Positions 18,009 to 25,573 of a stretch of 64,000 nucleotides of DNA are shown here, in pieces; within the stretch, counting starts at the first letter, position 1; every line of letters starts with the position of its first letter. A program made the translations under genes and the position numbers. Source of the DNA: Anaerostipes caccae L1-92 (lineage in GTDB: Bacteria; Bacillota; Clostridia; Lachnospirales; Lachnospiraceae); NCBI RefSeq assembly GCF_014467075.1, contig NZ_AP023027.1, positions 2,731,501-2,795,500 of the forward strand. Reading direction: 5' to 3'. Below the pieces are notes generated by a model, which had not been told where the DNA came from, searched no databases, and saw only the letters and a list, made by a program, of their open reading frames with translations.

Positions 18009-18254
18009 GTGGTGCCACCCAAATTTAAGAGTCCTTCTGAAATTACAGACTCTCCTCTAAGAGTACTCCGCCTAAGCTTTTATACTCCGTTCCCGTAACG
18101 TGGGATCACGTCGACAGTTACTGACAATATGCGTTCTCTGCGCTCCTCACAAACCCATTCGCATGACTCGTATCTGCTGTCTTCCACCAACCGGCAGCTC
18201 TCTGTAAAACCGTTTGCCAAGCTACTTACTTTTGCTCAAAGGATTTCTCAATTT
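17969..18254 (-). promoter_or_regulatory. T-box leader (tRNA-Trp sensing) of the trp operon
   Basis: The leader RNA of about 285 bases contains the conserved T-box TGGGTGGCACCACGG (18007-18021), which pairs with the tRNA acceptor end, and upstream a Stem I with the conserved AGAGAGCTGCCGG and GGTTGGTGGAAG-type elements (AG bulge and distal loop region). A TGG triplet at 18155-18157 in CGAATGGG lies where the specifier loop is expected and reads as the Trp codon. When tRNA-Trp is uncharged the antiterminator forms and trpE-A are transcribed. The specifier placement is by eye. Confidence 0.9.
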
Positions 18255-18260
18255 TTTATT

Positions 18261-18290
18261 ATTATATTCCAGGGTGCCAAATAATGTCAA
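18261..18290 (-). promoter_or_regulatory. Promoter of the trp operon
   Basis: Perfect TTGACA (18285-18290) and TATAAT (18261-18266) hexamers with an 18-base spacer lie directly upstream of the T-box leader. No repressor dyad is evident, as expected when control is by the leader. Confidence 0.88.
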
Positions 18291-18555
18291 GTGTTTTTTT
18301 CTTCATGTGCATCAGTATAAGGATGGAAATCATTCTCACTTCAAGGATTGGAAGTATCAGAATTCTATTTAGATTCAGTTGAAATGAGATTCGTACATCT
18401 GATGCCGCGTAATTTAGTAGTAGTTTATAATTGAGAAGAGATGAATGATATATTCGTACAAGAGATGGTGAAAATGATTTCTCATCCTTAATTTACATTA
18501 TAATACATTTCTCTTTATTTTTCAACCATAAATTTACTTTTGTTACATTCTCATC
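18291..18555. other. Gene-free stretch with an imperfect inverted repeat
   Basis: No credible gene is seen. GATGGAAATCATTCTCA (from 18322) recurs inverted as GATGAGAAATCATTTTC (complement of 18470-18486), with about 120 bases between them. The arms are imperfect, no transposase remnant is seen, and the origin is unclear. The part next to 18541 is A+T-rich and follows the stop of the coiled-coil gene; I see no good terminator there. Confidence 0.35.
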
Positions 18556-19341
18556 TTAAACAGAGCATTTTCTTTCTAATTTGTTAATTCGTTCAGAATG
18601 ATCTTCTGCTATTTTTTTCAAAGTATCGATATCCTCCAAAGATTCTGTCTCCATATTTGTGACCAAGCGGAATGAAATATCTTTGTTTTGCAAATATCCG
18701 TCGTGTAAAGCTCCCAGTTTTGGCAATACTTCATTATCCAGTGTATTCCCAATTTTTGATACCATACCTTTAGTTCCAGACAGGTCTTTTTCTATCTTGT
18801 CTGTCTTTCGTATAAGCAAAGTAATCTGATTCTGCATCGTATCCATCCGCCTGTCAACAATATGAAACTTCTCATCTACTTCGCCTAAATGCTTCTCTAT
18901 TGTGTTAAATCTTTCATCCTGTTCGCCCAAATGCTCTTCTACTGCATTGAATCTTTCATCCATTTCTACCAGATGCGTTTCTACCGTGTTAAACCTTTCA
19001 TCTATTTCTACCAGATGCGTTTCTACCGTGTTAAGTCTTTCATCTATTTCTACCAGATGCGTCTCTACCGTATTAAGTCTTTCATCTATTTCTACCAGAT
19101 GCGTCTCTACCGTGTTAAGCCTTTCATCTATTTCTCCCAGATGTGTCTCTACCGTGTTAAGCCTTTCATCTATTCCTCCCAGATGTGTCTCTACCGTATC
19201 CAATCTGTTCTCCACTGTATCCAACCGGCTCTCCACTGTTTCGAGTCTGCCTTCTATGGCCCCCAGCTGCCGGGTGATCGGACTCAGCTTTATATCAAAC
19301 AATCCCGCAAGCTGCTGAAAATCTTCATTCGATAACACCAT
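18556..19341 (-). CDS. Coiled-coil protein built of 14-residue repeats, function unknown
   Basis: The 261-residue protein is not recognised as a characterised family. Residues 1-33 form a short head (SNEDFQQLAGLFDIKLSPI). Residues 34-49 are heptads of the VENRLDT type. Residues 50-161 are eight 14-residue units of the form VETHLVEIDERLNT, ideal for a long parallel coiled coil with hydrophobic V/L/I/L spacing. Residues 170-261 are a less regular helical region with ISFRLVTNMETESLEDIDTLKKI. There is no signal peptide, membrane span or enzymatic motif, so a cytoplasmic rod or scaffold is likely. GGGGGAG precedes the ATG. It stands alone between noncoding stretches. Confidence 0.7.
   Translation of the reverse strand: MVLSNEDFQQLAGLFDIKLSPITRQLGAIEGRLETVESRLDTVENRLDTVETHLGGIDERLNTVETHLGEIDERLNTVETHLVEIDERLNTVETHLVEIDERLNTVETHLVEIDERFNTVETHLVEMDERFNAVEEHLGEQDERFNTIEKHLGEVDEKFHIVDRRMDTMQNQITLLIRKTDKIEKDLSGTKGMVSKIGNTLDNEVLPKLGALHDGYLQNKDISFRLVTNMETESLEDIDTLKKIAEDHSERINKLERKCSV
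18859..19194 (-). repeat. Eight tandem 42-bp units inside the coiled-coil gene
   Basis: Each unit encodes 14 residues (two heptads). The central four or five units are nearly identical at the DNA level (CTACCGTGTTAAG and CATCTATTTCTACCAG recur), while end units have drifted. The unit length is a multiple of three, so copy-number change would keep the frame and alter only rod length. Confidence 0.85.
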
Positions 19342-19483
19342 AAACTCCCCCTTTCGTTATTCAAAATTTATCTTTTGCAGTCACTTAGTAAGTATATTTT
19401 AGAGTAATTATGCTATTGATTATACCATGTTGCCAATATGAAATCAACAATTTTTTCCATTTTAGTATGAACACTTTGCGTAC

Positions 19484-19526
19484 CAGATGCGATTTGACGT
19501 AGTCAAATGATTTCCTTACGCATCTG
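19484..19526. repeat. Nested inverted repeat (43 bases)
   Basis: Outer arms CAGATGCG (19484-19491) and CGCATCTG (19519-19526) enclose an inner hairpin ATTTGAC-GTA-GTCAAAT (19492-19508). The outer pairing can extend by a TAC/GTA step. Not followed by a T-tract, so it is not a simple terminator. Confidence 0.75.
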
Positions 19527-19538
19527 TGTACAACCCGC

Positions 19539-19616
19539 GGATCTTTTTTTATTACTTAGGAAAGCCTTTCACGCATTAGCGTGACAAGGTCTTTCCTAAG
19601 TAATAAAAAAAGATCC
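19539..19616. repeat. 78-base near-perfect palindrome
   Basis: The 26-base left arm (19539-19564, starting GGATC and ending GGAAAG) is perfectly repeated inverted at 19591-19616. An inner CACGC/GCGTG stem with ATTA loop continues it, with only small bulges. It could be a MITE-like or REP-like element, a protein binding hairpin, or a structured RNA. Neighbouring icd terminator sequence overlaps its right end. Confidence 0.85.
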
Positions 19617-19637
19617 TGGCCATGTGGCTATCAGGAT
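19605..19637 (-). terminator. Terminator of icd
   Basis: On the minus strand ATCCTG-at-AGCCA-CA-TGGC-CAGGAT folds into a hairpin followed by CTTTTTTTATT. It is about 95 bases after the icd stop codon. Its T-tract is the start of the large palindrome. Confidence 0.75.
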
Positions 19638-19729
19638 CCCCTTCTTTATCGTAAATATCTCCTCGCATTAGAGGAAGACCTGCTGAATAAGTATCGGTTA
19701 AACAGAAGGTAATATTTTATAATTGTTTG

Positions 19730-20926
19730 TTATAATTTCTCAGCGATTGCTTTAATAAACTCCCCGCTGTTTGCAACTTTGACGTTCTTAAGCGTAGTAA
19801 TCAATGCAAGATCTTTTGTCATCGTACCCTCTTCTATCGTATCAATCGTCGCCCTCTCAAGCCTGTCTGCGAATTTAACCAGCTCTTCATTGGAATCTAA
19901 TTCGCCGCGCTTTCTCAAAGCTCCTGTCCATGCAAAAATGGTTGCAACAGAGTTGGTGGATGTCTCTTCCCCTTTCAGGTGCTTGTAGTAATGACGCTGT
20001 ACTGTTCCGTGCGCCGCTTCATACTCATAATATCCATCCGGCGATACTAAAACAGAAGTCATCATGGCGAGAGATCCGAATGCAGAAGATACCATATCAC
20101 TCATTACATCCCCGTCATAATTTTTACAGGCCCAGATATAGCCTCCCTCTGACTTCATGACACGGGCAACCGCATCATCGATTAATGTATAAAAATACTC
20201 GATGCCTGCTGTCTCAAACTTTTCTTTATATTCTGCATCATAAATCTCCTGGAAAATATCCTTGAAGGTATGATCATATTTCTTTGAAATGGTATCCTTT
20301 GTGGCAAACCAGAGATCCTGTTTTGTATCCAATGCGTATGTAAAACAGCTCTTCGCAAAACTCCGGATGGAACCCTCTGTGTTATGCATGCCCTGAAGGA
20401 TTCCTGCTCCGTCAAAATCATGAATGAGCTCTTTTATCTGGGTTCCGTCTTCTGCCGTGTATACCAATTCTGCTTTTCCCGCTCCAGGCACTTTGATCTC
20501 GACGCCTTTGTAGACATCACCGTAAGCATGTCTTGCAATGGTAATCGGCTTTTTCCATGTGCGGACTGTCGGTTCAATTCCTTTGACGGTGATCGGAGTT
20601 CTGAAAACTGTTCCGTCCAAAATAGCACGGATCGTACCGTTCGGGCTTTTCCACATCTCTTTTAAGTCATACTCGTCCATTCTTGCGGCATTCGGAGTAA
20701 TCGTAGCACATTTGACAGCAACACCATATTTTTTGGTTGCTTCTGCCGCATCAAAGGTCACCTGATCATCCGTGGCATTTCTGTGCTCCAGACCAAGGTC
20801 ATAATATTCCGTCTTCAGGTTGATAAAAGGGGACAAAAGGTCGTCTTTGATCATTTTCCAAAGAATTCTTGTCATTTCGTCCCCATCCATCTCAACCAAT
20901 GGTGTCGTCATCTCTATCTTGCTCAT
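19730..20926 (-). CDS. icd: NADP-dependent isocitrate dehydrogenase (eukaryote-like type)
   Basis: The 398-residue enzyme decarboxylates isocitrate to 2-oxoglutarate with NADP reduction in the cytoplasm. It belongs to the homodimeric subfamily II: N-terminal [15 protein letters not shown], substrate loop [19 protein letters not shown], metal-binding [10 protein letters not shown], and cofactor segment [17 protein letters not shown]. The start at 20926 has AAAAGGAG eight bases upstream; an upstream in-frame start would add 23 residues absent in the family. With the citrate synthase at the left edge it suggests an oxidative half-TCA branch for glutamate synthesis. It has its own consensus promoter and terminator. 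Confidence 0.95.
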   Translation of the reverse strand: MSKIEMTTPLVEMDGDEMTRILWKMIKDDLLSPFINLKTEYYDLGLEHRNATDDQVTFDAAEATKKYGVAVKCATITPNAARMDEYDLKEMWKSPNGTIRAILDGTVFRTPITVKGIEPTVRTWKKPITIARHAYGDVYKGVEIKVPGAGKAELVYTAEDGTQIKELIHDFDGAGILQGMHNTEGSIRSFAKSCFTYALDTKQDLWFATKDTISKKYDHTFKDIFQEIYDAEYKEKFETAGIEYFYTLIDDAVARVMKSEGGYIWACKNYDGDVMSDMVSSAFGSLAMMTSVLVSPDGYYEYEAAHGTVQRHYYKHLKGEETSTNSVATIFAWTGALRKRGELDSNEELVKFADRLERATIDTIEEGTMTKDLALITTLKNVKVANSGEFIKAIAEKL

Positions 20927-20966
20927 ACTAGTTCTCCTTTTCTTGCATTCTCCATAAATTGTTACT

Positions 20967-20995
20967 ATTATAGCGAAAAAAGAAAACCATGTCAA
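20967..20995 (-). promoter_or_regulatory. Promoter of icd
   Basis: TTGACA (20990-20995), a 17-base spacer and TATAAT (20967-20972) form a perfect consensus promoter 40 bases upstream of the icd ATG and 15 bases after the hydrogenase stop codon. Confidence 0.88.
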
Positions 20996-21009
20996 AGAGA
21001 TTGATAGAT

Positions 21010-22728
21010 TCAGACCTGGTGTTCCGTATGTAGCAGCTGGTGTGCCCTGTGAGACAGTGGTTTCTCAAAGAACTCTTCATAGAGGTTTTGTATGTCCGGA
21101 TTGTCATGTGAAAAACGGATCTCTGTATCCCGGTCCAGGAAGTAGAGGCTTGATCCTCTCTCTTCTGCCAGTTCCTGCCCGTCATGGATCGGCTGGCCTC
21201 CGCCTCCGGCGCAGCCTCCCGGACAGGCCATAACCTCGACGAACTCATACTTCACTTCTTTTCTGCGTATGGCTTCCATCAGATTCCTTGTGTTGCCAAG
21301 ACCGCTTACTACGGCGACACGGATGACATTTCCTGCCACATCAAACTCGGCTTCTGTCCATCCCTGGCGTTTGACTCCACGGATCTCACGAAAAGCATCC
21401 GCATCCGGATTCTCCCCGGTCACAAGAAAATAAGCCGACCTCAAAGCCGCTTCCATAACACCGCCGGTTGCCCCAAAAATAACGCCTGCACCTGTGCCTG
21501 TTTCAAACGGAGAATCAAATTCTCCTTTCTCCAAAAACTGAGGATTTAAATGTTCTGCGCGGAGCATTCGGTCCAGTTCTCTTGTGGTCAGTACGCAGTC
21601 AATATCATGGCCTGCATATTCTTCATAAAATAAATCCATCTCCCTTTCCGCTTTCTTAGCCAGACACGGCATAATGGACAGTGTAAAGATTCGTTCCGGA
21701 TCTACTCCAAGTTTCTTTGCAAAATAAGTCTTCATGACCGCTCCGAACATCTGCTGCGGAGACTTGGCTGTGGAAAGCCTTCCAATCATGTCCGGGAACT
21801 GAGTCTTTATAAATCTTACCCAGCCGGGACAGCATGAAGTAAACATAGGATACTCTTCTAAATCCCCATCCTGCAGACGTTTGACAAACTCGCTTCCCTC
21901 TTCCATGATCGTAAGATCGGCAGAAAATGTCGTATCGAATACATAGTCTATTCCCATTCTCCGAAATGCCGTCACAATCTTCTCAACCGGTGCTTCCTCT
22001 CTGGAAAGGCCAAGCTGCTCCGCCCAGGCAGCCCTGACTGCCGGTGCGATCTGAGCAACCACGATCTTGTTTTCATCTTCCAGGGCGCTGAACAGCATAG
22101 AAGTGTCGTCCCTCTCCCTCAGCGCCCCGACCGGGCAGTGTGTGATGCACTGTCCGCAGAGAGAACAGTCCGCGACCCGGATATCCCGGTTCCTGGATAC
22201 ATCCACCGTTGTCCTTGCCCCGGTGCCGGATACATCCCATACATTCAGCCCCTGTACCTTATCACAGATCTGAACGCAGCGCATACATTTGATACACTTG
22301 TTCGCATCCCTGATCAAAGGAAATGTCTTATCCCATTCTTTATGTACAAATTCTTTTTTAAATGGGTTCTCCAGTATGTTAAAATCATTTGCGATCTTCT
22401 GGAGGCTGCAGTTCATGCTCCTGCTGCAGGTGATGCACTGCCCGTCATGCTGTGACAAAAGCATCGAAACCGTTTTTCTCCGGTTTAACCGCACCTTGGG
22501 ACTGTTTGTATAGATGACCATGCCCTCTTCCACTACATTATTGCAGGATGTGATCAGTTTGTCTTTGCCTTCCATCTCCACAACGCAGACGCGGCAGGCA
22601 CTGATTTCATTAATGCCTTTTAAATAACAGAGCTTTGGGATATCGATATGAATGGAAGCTGCCGCCTCCATAATTGTCGTGCCCTCAGGCACCGTTACTT
22701 TCATTTGGTCAATCGTCAGTGTTACCAT
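21010..22728 (-). CDS. [FeFe] hydrogenase catalytic subunit (glutamate-synthase-linked type)
   Basis: The 572-residue protein starts with a [2Fe-2S] ferredoxin-like domain (residues 1-75, Cys in [15 protein letters not shown] and CNN), a His-Cys3 cluster segment ([12 protein letters not shown]) and two [4Fe-4S] motifs ([29 protein letters not shown]). The H-cluster domain shows all three signatures: TSCCPGWV (L1), MPCLAKKAE (L2) and [14 protein letters not shown] (L3), followed by the small-subunit-like tail. It should reduce protons to H2 or oxidise H2. It overlaps the upstream flavin/NAD(P) oxidoreductase gene by 7 bases, so the two are co-translated partners. This pairing matches the glutamate-synthase-linked class of group A hydrogenases. 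Confidence 0.92.
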   Translation of the reverse strand: MVTLTIDQMKVTVPEGTTIMEAAASIHIDIPKLCYLKGINEISACRVCVVEMEGKDKLITSCNNVVEEGMVIYTNSPKVRLNRRKTVSMLLSQHDGQCITCSRSMNCSLQKIANDFNILENPFKKEFVHKEWDKTFPLIRDANKCIKCMRCVQICDKVQGLNVWDVSGTGARTTVDVSRNRDIRVADCSLCGQCITHCPVGALRERDDTSMLFSALEDENKIVVAQIAPAVRAAWAEQLGLSREEAPVEKIVTAFRRMGIDYVFDTTFSADLTIMEEGSEFVKRLQDGDLEEYPMFTSCCPGWVRFIKTQFPDMIGRLSTAKSPQQMFGAVMKTYFAKKLGVDPERIFTLSIMPCLAKKAEREMDLFYEEYAGHDIDCVLTTRELDRMLRAEHLNPQFLEKGEFDSPFETGTGAGVIFGATGGVMEAALRSAYFLVTGENPDADAFREIRGVKRQGWTEAEFDVAGNVIRVAVVSGLGNTRNLMEAIRRKEVKYEFVEVMACPGGCAGGGGQPIHDGQELAEERGSSLYFLDRDTEIRFSHDNPDIQNLYEEFFEKPLSHRAHQLLHTEHQV

Positions 22729-24554
22729 TTCGTATCCCTCCCTCCTTTAAATACTCCGAATCCAAAGTGGTCACAGCGCAGGCACCGCCCGGACTCCTGA
22801 TAAGCCTCAGCTTTTGACATACAGTTTTCTACTCCTTCAAAATCTTGTACACGTTCTCCGGCCTCTCTCTCTGTCATATTCACCCGGCCGCACGGAGGAC
22901 GGTCGTTAAGACGCGGCTCCGGAATCTCCACATCACAGGTGATTTCATGATGAAAGCCGAGATATTCATCAATATTTGCAGCAATGACTTTTCCAGCAGC
23001 GATGGCAGAAATAACCGTGGCTGGCCCCGTTGCACAGTCTCCCCCTGCAAACACTCCCGGAATATCGTCAAACCCTCCGTATTTTTCAGTCTTGATCTTG
23101 CCTCTCTGAACAGGTACTCCGTTCTCCTCAAAATGCTCATACAAAATATCCTGTCCGATCGCCACTACAAGTGTCTCGCATGGGATAAAGACATCTTCCT
23201 CACCGGTGGGCTTCACACTGGCTCTGCCGTTTTGTATCCTGCTGATCATCTGGGGCGTTACCCAGATCCCTTTTACATTTCCGTCTTCTGAAACCTCGAT
23301 CTTCGACGGAGCCATCAGGGTCTTCACCTCAACCCCTTCTGCCACGGCTCCCTGAATCTCTTCCTCCAGAGCCGTCATATCGGCAACTCGCCGCCGGTAG
23401 ACAATACTTACTTTTTTTGCGCCGAGACGGACTGCTGTCCGCACCGCATCCATGGAGACATTGCCTCCGCCGATCACTGCCACTTCCCGTCCCTCCAGGC
23501 ACTCACACCGTCCATGGCCTACATCTCTTAAAAACTGGACTGCGGAAATGACACCTTCTGCGTCTTCTCCTTCGAGTCCAAGCTTTTTATCGGTGCTGGC
23601 GCCGATGGATATCAGGACAGCATCGTGCTGTTCCCTCAATTCACTTACAGAACAATTCTTTCCAATGACAGTGCCATACTGCACCTTGACGCCGGTGGCG
23701 AGGATAGCCTCGATATCTTCATCCAGCCGTTCCTTTGGAAGCCGGTAATTTGGAATGCCGTATCTTAACATGCCGCCCAGCTTCGGCAGCATCTCATAAA
23801 TTGTAACATCGTGTCCCATCAGTCTAAGATAATAGGCAGCACTCAGCCCTCCCGGTCCGCCGCCCACAATGGCTACCTTTTTTCCAGTCTCTTCACCGCA
23901 TGGCGGAGGAGGAACTTTGCCGGCAAAATCTGCGGCTACCCGTTTTAATCCACGAATATTTACCGAATCATCGATCATATTTCTGCGGCACTTAGCTTCG
24001 CACGGATGCTCGCATATAAAACCGCAGGTTGTCGGCAGGGGATTGTCTTTGCGTATCAGGCGGACGGCATCCGCATACCTTTCTTCCCTGACCAGGGCAA
24101 TATAACCCGGAATATCGACTCTCGCCGGACATAAAGACACACAGGGCACCGGAAGTTTTAACGACATCAGGCAACGGTTGTACATGATATGTTCAAGATA
24201 ATCATCTCTGAAACCGATCACTCCTTTATATACCATATTGGCAGCCTCATAGCCGATCGCACAGTCTGCTGAATCCATGATTGACTGCGCCGTATCCCTG
24301 ATCAGTCCCAATGTCTCTATAGTTGCCTTTCCATCCAGGACATCATTGATCAGGTTTTTAAGCTGCCCAAGACCAATCCTGCAGGGCACACATTTACCGC
24401 ATGTCTGCGCATGACATAACTCAAGAAATGCCCTCGACATATCGACCGGGCAGATCCCCGGCGGACTGGACTCTATCCTTCTCTCCAAATCTTTATACAG
24501 ACCCTCCATCACAATCTGTGCACGGCCCGGTGTTACAATTTCTAATCGACTCAT
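22722..24554 (-). CDS. NAD(P)H oxidoreductase partner of the hydrogenase: NuoF C-terminal domain fused to GltD-like domain
   Basis: The 610-residue protein combines an N-terminal NuoF-type iron-sulphur segment (about residues 1-115, TCGKCVPCRIGLGQLKNL) without the NuoF flavin domain, and a glutamate synthase small-subunit (GltD) module. The latter has Fe-S cysteines (CVSLCPARVDIPGY, CGFICEHPCEAKC), an FAD site (VAIVGGGPGGLSAAYYL), an NADPH Rossmann site (VAVIGGGNVSMDAVRTA with YRRR) and GGDCATGPATVISAIAAGK. A C-terminal CLRCDHFG adds two Cys. It likely shuttles electrons between NAD(P)H and the hydrogenase; whether it bifurcates is unknown. It is first in a two-gene operon behind a strong promoter. 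Confidence 0.85.
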   Translation of the reverse strand: MSRLEIVTPGRAQIVMEGLYKDLERRIESSPPGICPVDMSRAFLELCHAQTCGKCVPCRIGLGQLKNLINDVLDGKATIETLGLIRDTAQSIMDSADCAIGYEAANMVYKGVIGFRDDYLEHIMYNRCLMSLKLPVPCVSLCPARVDIPGYIALVREERYADAVRLIRKDNPLPTTCGFICEHPCEAKCRRNMIDDSVNIRGLKRVAADFAGKVPPPPCGEETGKKVAIVGGGPGGLSAAYYLRLMGHDVTIYEMLPKLGGMLRYGIPNYRLPKERLDEDIEAILATGVKVQYGTVIGKNCSVSELREQHDAVLISIGASTDKKLGLEGEDAEGVISAVQFLRDVGHGRCECLEGREVAVIGGGNVSMDAVRTAVRLGAKKVSIVYRRRVADMTALEEEIQGAVAEGVEVKTLMAPSKIEVSEDGNVKGIWVTPQMISRIQNGRASVKPTGEEDVFIPCETLVVAIGQDILYEHFEENGVPVQRGKIKTEKYGGFDDIPGVFAGGDCATGPATVISAIAAGKVIAANIDEYLGFHHEITCDVEIPEPRLNDRPPCGRVNMTEREAGERVQDFEGVENCMSKAEAYQESGRCLRCDHFGFGVFKGGRDTKW

Positions 24555-24577
24555 TCCATCACCCTTTCTTTATAAAT

Positions 24578-24616
24578 ATTGTATCTAATTATATACAATT
24601 TCTATTTGTCATACAA
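24578..24616 (-). promoter_or_regulatory. Promoter of the hydrogenase operon with a dyad over the -10
   Basis: TTGTAT (24611-24616), 17 bases and TATAAT (24588-24593) lie 34 bases before the start codon. A dyad ATTGTAT/ATACAAT (24578-24599) overlaps the -10 element and is a possible operator. Confidence 0.75.
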
Positions 24617-24635
24617 TAGTTTTCGTCTAAAAACA

Positions 24636-24653
24636 CCGTTAATTAAATAACGA
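24636..24653. promoter_or_regulatory. Rex-like operator upstream of the hydrogenase promoter
   Basis: TCGTTATTTAATTAACGG (minus strand) contains the perfect dyad CGTTA-TTTAAT-TAACG. It differs from the Rex consensus TTGTTA-N6-TAACAA at three outer positions. Rex senses NADH/NAD+ and often controls fermentation and hydrogen genes in Clostridia. Its position about 20 bases upstream of the -35 is unusual for a simple repressor, so this is a candidate only. Confidence 0.45.
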
Positions 24654-24789
24654 AAAATCGCATAAATCCGGGCTTTTTACACATCTTATTCATAGTATTT
24701 GGATTCTGCATACTGCTGAACCCTCATATTTTCGTGCAAAATATTTCATACGCCAGCAAAAAACTTGTATATTTTTTTAACAATCTGTT

Positions 24790-24818
24790 TTTACACATTC
24801 CTTCTTTTCCTTTATAAT
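24790..24818 (+). promoter_or_regulatory. Promoter of the CAT-family gene
   Basis: TTTACA (24790-24795), 17 bases and TATAAT (24813-24818) precede the gene by 33 bases. Confidence 0.75.
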
Positions 24819-24850
24819 AAAATACAAAAGTTAGAAAATGGAGGTGCCTC

Positions 24851-25495
24851 ATGTTTAAACAAATCAGCCCCGAGACTTGGGAGCGGCGAGAACATTTTGA
24901 ATATTTTACCCAAACAATAAAATGTGGTTACAGCCTGACTGCAGAATTAGATGTAACCGAATTTTTAAAACTGACCAAGAACAAAGGTCTCAGATTTTAT
25001 CCCAGTTTTGTCTACTGTGTCTCAACCGTGATCAATCATATGAAAGAATTCCGGATGGGTATTTCCGAAGACGGACAGCCCGGATATTGGGATATCGTTC
25101 ATCCCTCCTACACTGTTTTTCACGATGATGATCACACCTTTTCAGACTCGTGGACAAATTACACTGAAGACTTTTCCTCTTTTTACCGGCAGATGACAGA
25201 GGATTTGTCTTTATACGGAAATAACAAAGGAATCAAAGCCAGGCCCGGACAGCCCCCTAATTTCTTCTGTATTTCCTGTGTGCCCTGGCTGTCTTTTACC
25301 GGATACAGCACCACGACTGCAGAGGGCAGCCCAAATCTCTTTCCGATTATCACTTATGGAAAATACCAGATCAAAAACGGCCGCTGTCTAATGCCGTTTA
25401 CAGTCACAATTTCTCATGCCGCAGCCGATGGATATCACACCAGTCTTCTCATCAATGAAATCCAGTCGCTGATTTCAAAGGATTTTACACTTTAG
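24851..25495 (+). CDS. Chloramphenicol acetyltransferase family protein (type A-like)
   Basis: The 214-residue length fits the trimeric CAT family, which moves acetyl from acetyl-CoA to the 3-hydroxyl of chloramphenicol. Family features are WERREHFEYF near the start, FYPSFVYCVSTVIN, and CVPWLSFTGYS. The active-site motif, normally HHAVCDG(F/Y)H, reads SHAAADGYH; the second His, the catalytic base, and DGYH are kept, but the first His is Ser and the Cys is Ala. Many chromosomal relatives do not confer resistance, so activity on chloramphenicol is uncertain. GGAGG precedes the ATG. There is no linked mobile element. Confidence 0.82.
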   Translation: MFKQISPETWERREHFEYFTQTIKCGYSLTAELDVTEFLKLTKNKGLRFYPSFVYCVSTVINHMKEFRMGISEDGQPGYWDIVHPSYTVFHDDDHTFSDSWTNYTEDFSSFYRQMTEDLSLYGNNKGIKARPGQPPNFFCISCVPWLSFTGYSTTTAEGSPNLFPIITYGKYQIKNGRCLMPFTVTISHAAADGYHTSLLINEIQSLISKDFTL

Positions 25496-25527
25496 AACAA
25501 TAAGCCTTTCTCTGTATCAATCCGCAA

Positions 25528-25558
25528 AAAAGGAAACGGTCCAAAACCGTTTCCTTTT
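25528..25558. terminator. Bidirectional terminator between CAT-like and DegV genes
   Basis: AAAAGGAAACGGT pairs perfectly with ACCGTTTCCTTTT around a 5-base loop. A-tract and T-tract on the two sides let it serve both convergent genes. Confidence 0.88.
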
Positions 25559-25573
25559 GTATTCCACTATGAA

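Larger units (their letters stand above)
19342..19729. other. 388-base noncoding stretch with stacked hairpins
   Basis: No gene is seen. It holds, from left to right, an A+T-rich leader of the coiled-coil gene, a 43-base double dyad (19484-19526), a 78-base near-perfect palindrome (19539-19616), the icd terminator (19605-19637) and a small CCTC/GAGG hairpin near 19664. Such density of structure is unlike other gaps in this window. Confidence 0.7.

Noticed and set aside
18859..19194. Regular repeats of 42 bp suggestive of a CRISPR array
   Set aside because: The units are contiguous without unique spacers and are translated as heptad repeats; no cas genes are present.
18889..19335. Plus-strand open frames of 138-148 codons over the same repeats
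   Set aside because: They arise from the 42-bp periodicity read on the opposite strand and have no ribosome site or plausible protein composition.
19539..19616. Invertible promoter (site-specific switch) as explanation of the palindrome
   Set aside because: No recombinase gene or promoter-like sequence is found between the arms, which are only a few bases apart at the centre.
20927..20995. Longer start for isocitrate dehydrogenase adding 23 residues
   Set aside because: The extension covers the promoter of the gene, and the ATG at 20926 has a strong ribosome site and the family N-terminus.
24851..25495. Recently acquired antibiotic resistance island
   Set aside because: The CAT-like gene has no flanking insertion sequences or integrase and ordinary local composition, and its active-site motif is altered.
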